From positions 6,746,554 through 6,810,553 of the forward strand of contig NC_047070.1 of NCBI RefSeq assembly GCF_902459465.1: a DNA stretch of 64,000 bases, in the 5' to 3' direction. The DNA is from Asterias rubens. Lineage: Eukaryota; Echinodermata; Asteroidea; Forcipulatida; Asteriidae. The notes beneath the pieces are model-generated. The model saw only the letters and a program-made list of their open reading frames with translations. It ran no database searches and was not told the DNA's origin. Positions 59,297 through 64,000 of this stretch are shown in pieces (position 1 is the stretch's first letter; each line of letters begins with the position of its first letter). Position numbers and translations under genes: made by a program.

Positions 59297-59760
59297 AGGC
59301 ACTGGCCTGTGTGTTAGTTGCCTTTTCGAAACTGCCTTTCATTTTCTGTGGAAAGTGTGGAAATCATTATACAGCATATTATTTTGATGACCAATTGAGT
59401 CAACAATTTCACAGTTTTGTTATGCATGTGTTGGCGGGATATAGGCCTACATCAAGTGAGAATACATGGCCCAATTTCATGGCTCTGCTTACCGCCGAAT
59501 TTTGCGCTTATGATCGCGATTCCCCGCTTACGTGCAAGCGCCGAATTTCTGTGCTAGCCCCGTAATGGCGTAGAATGCCTGGTAACATGAAGTACGCCAC
59601 CACGCGCAGAAGCCCAAATTCGCTGCTAACCCGTGAAATACGCTTGCCGTAAGCACGGAATTCCCTGCTTCCGTAAGCACCGATTCTGTGCTTACGGTAA
59701 GCAGAGCCATGAAATTGGGCCCTGGTCTTTGACAATTCTTAAAGGTGTACAGGACCTTTA
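59297..59760. mobile_element. Degenerate MITE family A copy with nested family C element
   Basis: Family A landmarks (ACCAATTGAGTCAACAATTT, CATCAAGTGAGAATAC) are interrupted at 59467-59722 by a palindrome beginning CCCAATTTCATGGCTCTGCT and ending GAGCCATGAAATTGGGCCC. Family A then resumes with TGGTCTTTGACAATTC. Confidence 0.75.
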
Positions 59761-60089
59761 ACTTTGATGGAGTTTCGGAATGAGTTTTCTTCCACTGCTC
59801 AAGTCATTAATCATTTTTTAAGATGGATGTGAAAACCATCTTGTCTCATCAATGCTTTCAATTTCTCCCTACCCGAGTCCCTCAAAGTTGTTTTTTAGAT
59901 ACACTTCCAGAATAATTGTAAACACAGTTTTTAGTTTTGTGAATATTAAAACTATTAAAGAGAATAACAAAGTGTTCTTTCGTTTATACAACAACGGTCA
60001 TATATCAGCCTATATTTAGCCCGTCTAATCAGAACTAAGAACCCCAAATACCGTTGTAAGTTATACTGTAATTGTGTCGTACGTGTTAT

Positions 60090-60316
60090 TAGATCAAAAT
60101 CCTTTTATTGAACCTTGTTTAACCATGGTTAAACCTTTATGTAGTTATCTACCGTAATAGTTAGTATTTATTTATTCATCTATTTAGTGCTGTTATCCTG
60201 TTTTGTTTTGTATTGTTGTAACGGGCACATCCACCACAAGACTCGGCTTTTAGGATGATGCATCCATGTGAATGTGGAAATAAATGTTATATTGATTTAT
60301 TGATTGAGTGATTGAC

Positions 60317-60369
<53 letters not shown>

Positions 60370-60381
60370 GATTGATTGATA
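60090..60381 (+). mobile_element. LINE-like 3' end with (TTGA)n tail
   Basis: An AT-rich 3' UTR ending GTGGAAATAAATGTTATATT is followed by a long (TTGATTGA)n tract at about 60292-60380. A simple-repeat tail of this sort is typical of CR1/L2-type insertions. Confidence 0.45.
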
Positions 60382-60540
60382 AAGGTTGTAATCGTTTTAT
60401 TATAGGAGATCCAGTCATCAAAATAGGTTGAATGGTAATAGACACTGCACGTGCACGTTTCAAATCCATAGAGACGTTTCAAAATAAACTGTAATAAACT
60501 TGTGTGGAAGAAATCCTGTTGCGAAATCTTCAATTGATGT

Positions 60541-60695
60541 GAATTAAGGAAAACTTTCCGTATCTTGCCACCACTATTTCATTCGTTATGAAGAAAAATT
60601 GTATCTTATTTTACTCAAAATTTCTGTTTGTTAATTGAAAAAGTGTTGGCACGGACGACGATTGATACGGAAAGTTTTTTCTTAAAACGAGTGGT
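60541..60695. mobile_element. MITE family F copy
   Basis: GAAAACTTTCCGTATCTTGC and CCACCACTATTTCATTCG at the left; TACGGAAAGTTTTTTC and GTGGTGGCGCC at the right. Confidence 0.6.
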
Positions 60696-61479
60696 GGCGC
60701 CCTAGGCCCCGTAGTTTGTTATTCGACTGGTCGACATGTCTAAAATAATGAGAAAGTTTGTGTGTGTGTTGAATTAGATAGAAGATCAATAATTACATAA
60801 CAGCAGTAAACACAAAACAGAATAGAGTAGTGTGTACGGAAGATGGGGATAATTGCTCCGGATATGATGGTGAGTGACCGTTGTAACCTTGTAAATTCCG
60901 TGAATTTTATTTCAAAGTGTGGTCGAATGTTTATGATTATGATGAGGCTCCTATCTTCCTTTTTTAGCCGTGGGAGCCTAGTCGTGAAACAGTGACAGAT
61001 TGCCTGGTGGGGTCTGTGGACAAGATGGAGTTTTAGAAACAAGGAATTGAAGACGGATTCCAACTAAAAAAGAGGGAGATTGTTACGTTGCACTGCGTGC
61101 GCGGATTGGAGGCAAGGAAGTTCTGCTGCACATCACAGTGACAATGGCAGCAAAGCTTGTGAAATGGTAACAATAACATGTTTTTTTTAATTTGCATGGA
61201 TCGGCATCTTATTCTTAATCTTATTTTCTTCCTCCATGGTGGTCCAAAGTACTTCTAGAAACTATGGCTCTACCGTGAGGAGCTTTATTTATAGTTTCTA
61301 GAAGTAGGCCTAGGTCCAAAGAAGAGCCTGAATTGTAATAATAGGAATAATATATCATCATGGATGTTGGGTAGAATTAGAAGAAGAGAAAATTCAGGCT
61401 GATAAGTCAATTTGCAGGAATGTTTACACTCGTCAAATCTCATCACTGAAAAATTTGGAAAAGTTTCAGCTTTCAGTTG

Positions 61480-62430
61480 CGTGCCACCACTTTTTCTATC
61501 GATATGAAATAATATTATGCTGTTGTCAATGGGTTTTCAGTGGGATAACAACAGGAAAATTGTTCTTAGTAAAAAACTATATGATTTAAAAAAAAATCAT
61601 CTATCCAAGTTGAATATGCAGAAGCTAGTATGGCGTGCAAAATAAATTTAAAAATCTCATTCGATAATAAAACAAATTTAATTACATTTTTGTCCAAAAA
61701 CATATCGCTACTTGATTAGAATCCGGAGATATCACAAGGCATGTAAGAAAACACCGCAACCCCCTTGAAGCACAAACACTTCAAAAAAATCTGTTTTCCC
61801 CCATTTCAGACCAGCAATGTTTGGTTTCAGGAGTAAGAAATCAATCTGTTATATTTTCTCTCTAATGTGGACATTATTTATTACGTTTATCAGAATTTAT
61901 TATAGTCTGCCGTTAGGCCTAATAAAACAAATTAAAAAATCATTTTCATTTAAAATATTTTAATTTTTTCCCCATATTGGCACACCATGGAATCCCAAAA
62001 AGCAACCACATCACGTGACCTATCGACAATGTAGTGACTTAAGGATAATGAAACTCAATCTAGCAGATGATAATTTTGTTTCTATTTTCCAGGTTGGATG
62101 ATGTTTTTTAGACTCATTTGATTGTCGGCATAATAATGCACTTAGTGATTTATGCCCCAAATCAATTATTTTATTATGTTTGAGCATTCTCTGACAGGAA
62201 ACTTTATTCTCAGCATGATTAAGCCTGACAAAAATACTGTATACAGACTGTAAATAAACAGCAGAGCTTCTATCACTGGTGGAGCTTGCACAGTCTCGAG
62301 GGATCACAGTTTGAGTTCGAAAACATATGAGGGTCAGTAACATATGACCTATGATAGTATCTAATTGACCTCAATGAGATATCCTTTTTTGTAAAAATGG
62401 GTGAAAAATTGGTGGCAGGATATGGAAAAT
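61480..62430. mobile_element. MITE family F copy split by about 820 bp
   Basis: The left half (TGCCACCACTTTTTCTATCG ATATGAAATAATATTATG) is at 61482-61518. The right half (ATAGTATCTAATTGACCTCA ATGAGATATCC ... GGTGGCAGGATATGGAAAA) is at about 62352-62430. The halves are contiguous in the copy at 4653-4790, so the sequence between them looks inserted. Confidence 0.6.
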
Positions 62431-62659
62431 TTAATCGAGAAATTCCACAATAATATTATTCTGCAGTTTGAATTTCCAGAATAACAATTGATTTATACAT
62501 GGTGGAAGTAATAAACTCAGTAACTGCTGGCAGCAAGGGCGCTGTTTTACTCTGGGGTTTTTTCAAACCTTTTGAAATTGCATATCATCATTTGAAAGGA
62601 GTACAGCGCCCCAGTTTACTGGAAGTAAAGTAGGCCTAAATATATCCAGAATAACAATC

Positions 62660-62880
62660 AAGACCCATTTTCATAAAATCAGTTAGCACAAAATGTTTCT
62701 AAGCACAGAAAGATCTAGGCCACCGTGTTGAGCTTTAAAATGGCTCTCTTTTAACATCCACCTCATTATGACGACTGTGATGGGACCGATGTTAAAAGAG
62801 AGCCATTAACAGCTCTTGAAACAAGGTGGGCTAAGAAAAATCGTTCTTAGCATTTAAGCAGGTTTTTGTGACCCAACATT
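62660..62880. mobile_element. Family C-like element with nested hairpin
   Basis: AATGGCTCTCTTTTAACATC (about 62739) and GATGTTAAAAGAGAGCCATT (about 62790) form a perfect 20-bp stem. It lies inside a degenerate CATAAAATCAGTTAGCACAA ... GCAGGTTTTTGTG frame. Confidence 0.6.
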
Positions 62881-62968
62881 CCCAACTCAATTCTTGCTCA
62901 GCAAAAAAATTTTTTTTTTATTAAATTAAGTCCTTGACTCTGTGCTTTTGAATTTGACAATTTACAGA

Positions 62969-63152
62969 ATAAATATATGCAACTGCCAGAGAAAAAGACA
63001 ACAATGGCATCTATACCAATGAGGCAGCTACCTGAACGATCCAAAATCTATAAACCTGGAAACAACAACGAAGAAAGCGATGATGGATCGAGTGCCATGG
63101 AAGACTCGGGAAACGAGAGCGTAAAAGAACAAGGTTTCAGGAAAAAGGTTGG
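62969..63152 (+). CDS. Probable coding exon of an unidentified gene
   Basis: After TTGACAATTTACAG, about 61 codons are open: NKYMQLPEKKTTMASIPMRQ, a basic LPERSKIYKPG segment, then an acidic Ser/Asn-rich stretch (EESDDGSSAMEDSGNES) and EQGFRKK. A donor GTTG|GTATGC follows near 63152 (AAG|GTTGGT three bases or so earlier is weaker). Composition looks like a disordered cytoplasmic tail, for example before the first membrane segment of a transporter. No other exon of the gene is visible in the window, and the rest would lie to the right. Family not recognised. Confidence 0.5.
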
Positions 63153-63170
63153 TATGCTTGATGTTCTCCC

Positions 63171-63346
63171 TTAAAGACACTGGACACTATTGGTATCTTT
63201 CTTGAAAACTGTGTTACTTCAGAGGGAGCCGTTTGTCACAATGTTTTATACTATCAACAGCTCTCCATTACTCGTCAGGCCTACCAAGTAAGGTTTTATG
63301 CTAATAATTGTTTTGAGTTATAATCAATAGTGTCCACTGACTTTAA
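63171..63346. mobile_element. Internally deleted MITE family A copy
   Basis: TTAAAGACACTGGACACTAT jumps after about 25 bp to CTTTCTTGAAAACTGTGTTA and ends ATAGTGTCCACTGACTTTAA, 176 bp. It sits just after the probable exon at 62969. Confidence 0.75.
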
Positions 63347-63437
63347 ACAGATAGCCTGCTGGCCAAAACATCCGAGGACCGGTCACAATTCACTCCAAGT
63401 GGTGGTCCTGCTAAATAGTTCAGTGTTGAAAAGCATC

Positions 63438-63830
63438 ACTATTAAAGATGCTATGTCAGATTTTTGGCCCCAAACATTAAAAAATAGATTTTTTTTTTAA
63501 TGAATGGTTTTTCACAGAGTATCACCCGCTCTAACGAAAACAAGTTTAACTTTTACTTTTAATGGTCAGGAACCATGACAAAAATTTAAAACGATTTCTA
63601 TAAAACACATAAGAATTGGTCACGTGATATATTGTCGGGGTCCCAAATTTTGAGCCCTTTATTTCACTGCTACTAATAATTGGCGGACTTTTTCGAGCAA
63701 TGGCTCAAATGAAAGCTTGTAACTTTCTCAACCCCCCCATCAAAATACCTATTGAATTTTAAATCAAAATTTTTGGGTCATTAATCGGCCAAAAATCTGA
63801 CATAGGATCTCTAAAAGGGTCTGTATAGGC
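63438..63830. mobile_element. Palindromic element near the right edge
   Basis: TTAAAGATGCTATGTCAGAT with TTTTTGGCC at the left is complemented by GGCCAAAAATCTGACATAGG at about 63788 on the right. About 390 bp and non-coding. Confidence 0.7.
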
Positions 63831-64000
63831 CTTTTACGTTTGGTAATTACTCTGAAAAATAATGGCAATCAAAACTTGGTAAGAAGTATTGACCCCTTGC
63901 ACGCGCAACACACGCGGCGACTGATGCCACGCTCACCATGTTGGTGGTCAATAGGCTTACGTATAAACGCCGCGTCACCTAAAAATGCGCACTTCACTGA

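Noticed and set aside
60287-60533. ORFs with INQSINQS repeats
   Set aside because: Translation of a (TTGA)n microsatellite tail, not a protein.
61144-61168. ATG exon MAAKLVKW with donor GTAACA as first exon of the 62969 gene
   Set aside because: Joining it to the 62969 acceptor creates an immediate stop codon.

Overview
The window is nuclear DNA from a marine invertebrate deuterostome. I favour an echinoderm, probably a sea star. This is an inference from AT-rich non-coding DNA, large introns, metazoan genes with GT-AG introns, and dense short palindromic transposons of a kind I associate with asteroids; no single marker proves the species.

Layout. 1-4,081 has no gene and holds SINE-like, hairpin and palindromic repeats. 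4,082-8,103 (+) is a five-exon mitochondrial ribosomal protein S18C gene with one GC-AG intron and a decayed copy of exon 3 inside intron 4. About 8,885-15,541 is a large inverted duplication with arms of about 3 kb around a loop of about 0.5 kb. Each arm carries one intronless alpha-L-fucosidase gene, and the two are divergently transcribed (10,146-11,570 on minus; 12,784-14,208 on plus). 14,209-19,226 is repeats plus one weak orphan exon. 19,227-47,641 (+) is a nine-exon SLC39A13/ZIP13-type zinc transporter, spread over 28 kb because its introns are full of transposons; intron 1 alone is 12.5 kb.

47,642-53,235 is repeats. 53,236-about 58,118 (-) is a compact five-exon gene (four coding exons) for a 200-residue secreted, all-helical protein. 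Its coding introns are all phase 0 and separate the predicted helices, the hallmark layout of four-helix-bundle cytokines. The putative promoter has a TATA box with STAT-like and C/EBP-like motifs. I recognise no exact family, and this is the most interesting locus here. 58,120-64,000 is repeats and one probable coding exon (62,969-63,152) of an unidentified gene.

The genes do not form a pathway. Two act in the secretory route or lysosome (fucosidases, ZIP13), one in the mitochondrial ribosome, and one appears to be a secreted signalling protein. Most of the remaining sequence is non-autonomous DNA transposons. At least four families share TTAA-bounded inverted termini, suggesting a piggyBac-type source. 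Several elements are nested in each other, and paired copies in the fucosidase arms let insertions be dated relative to the duplication.
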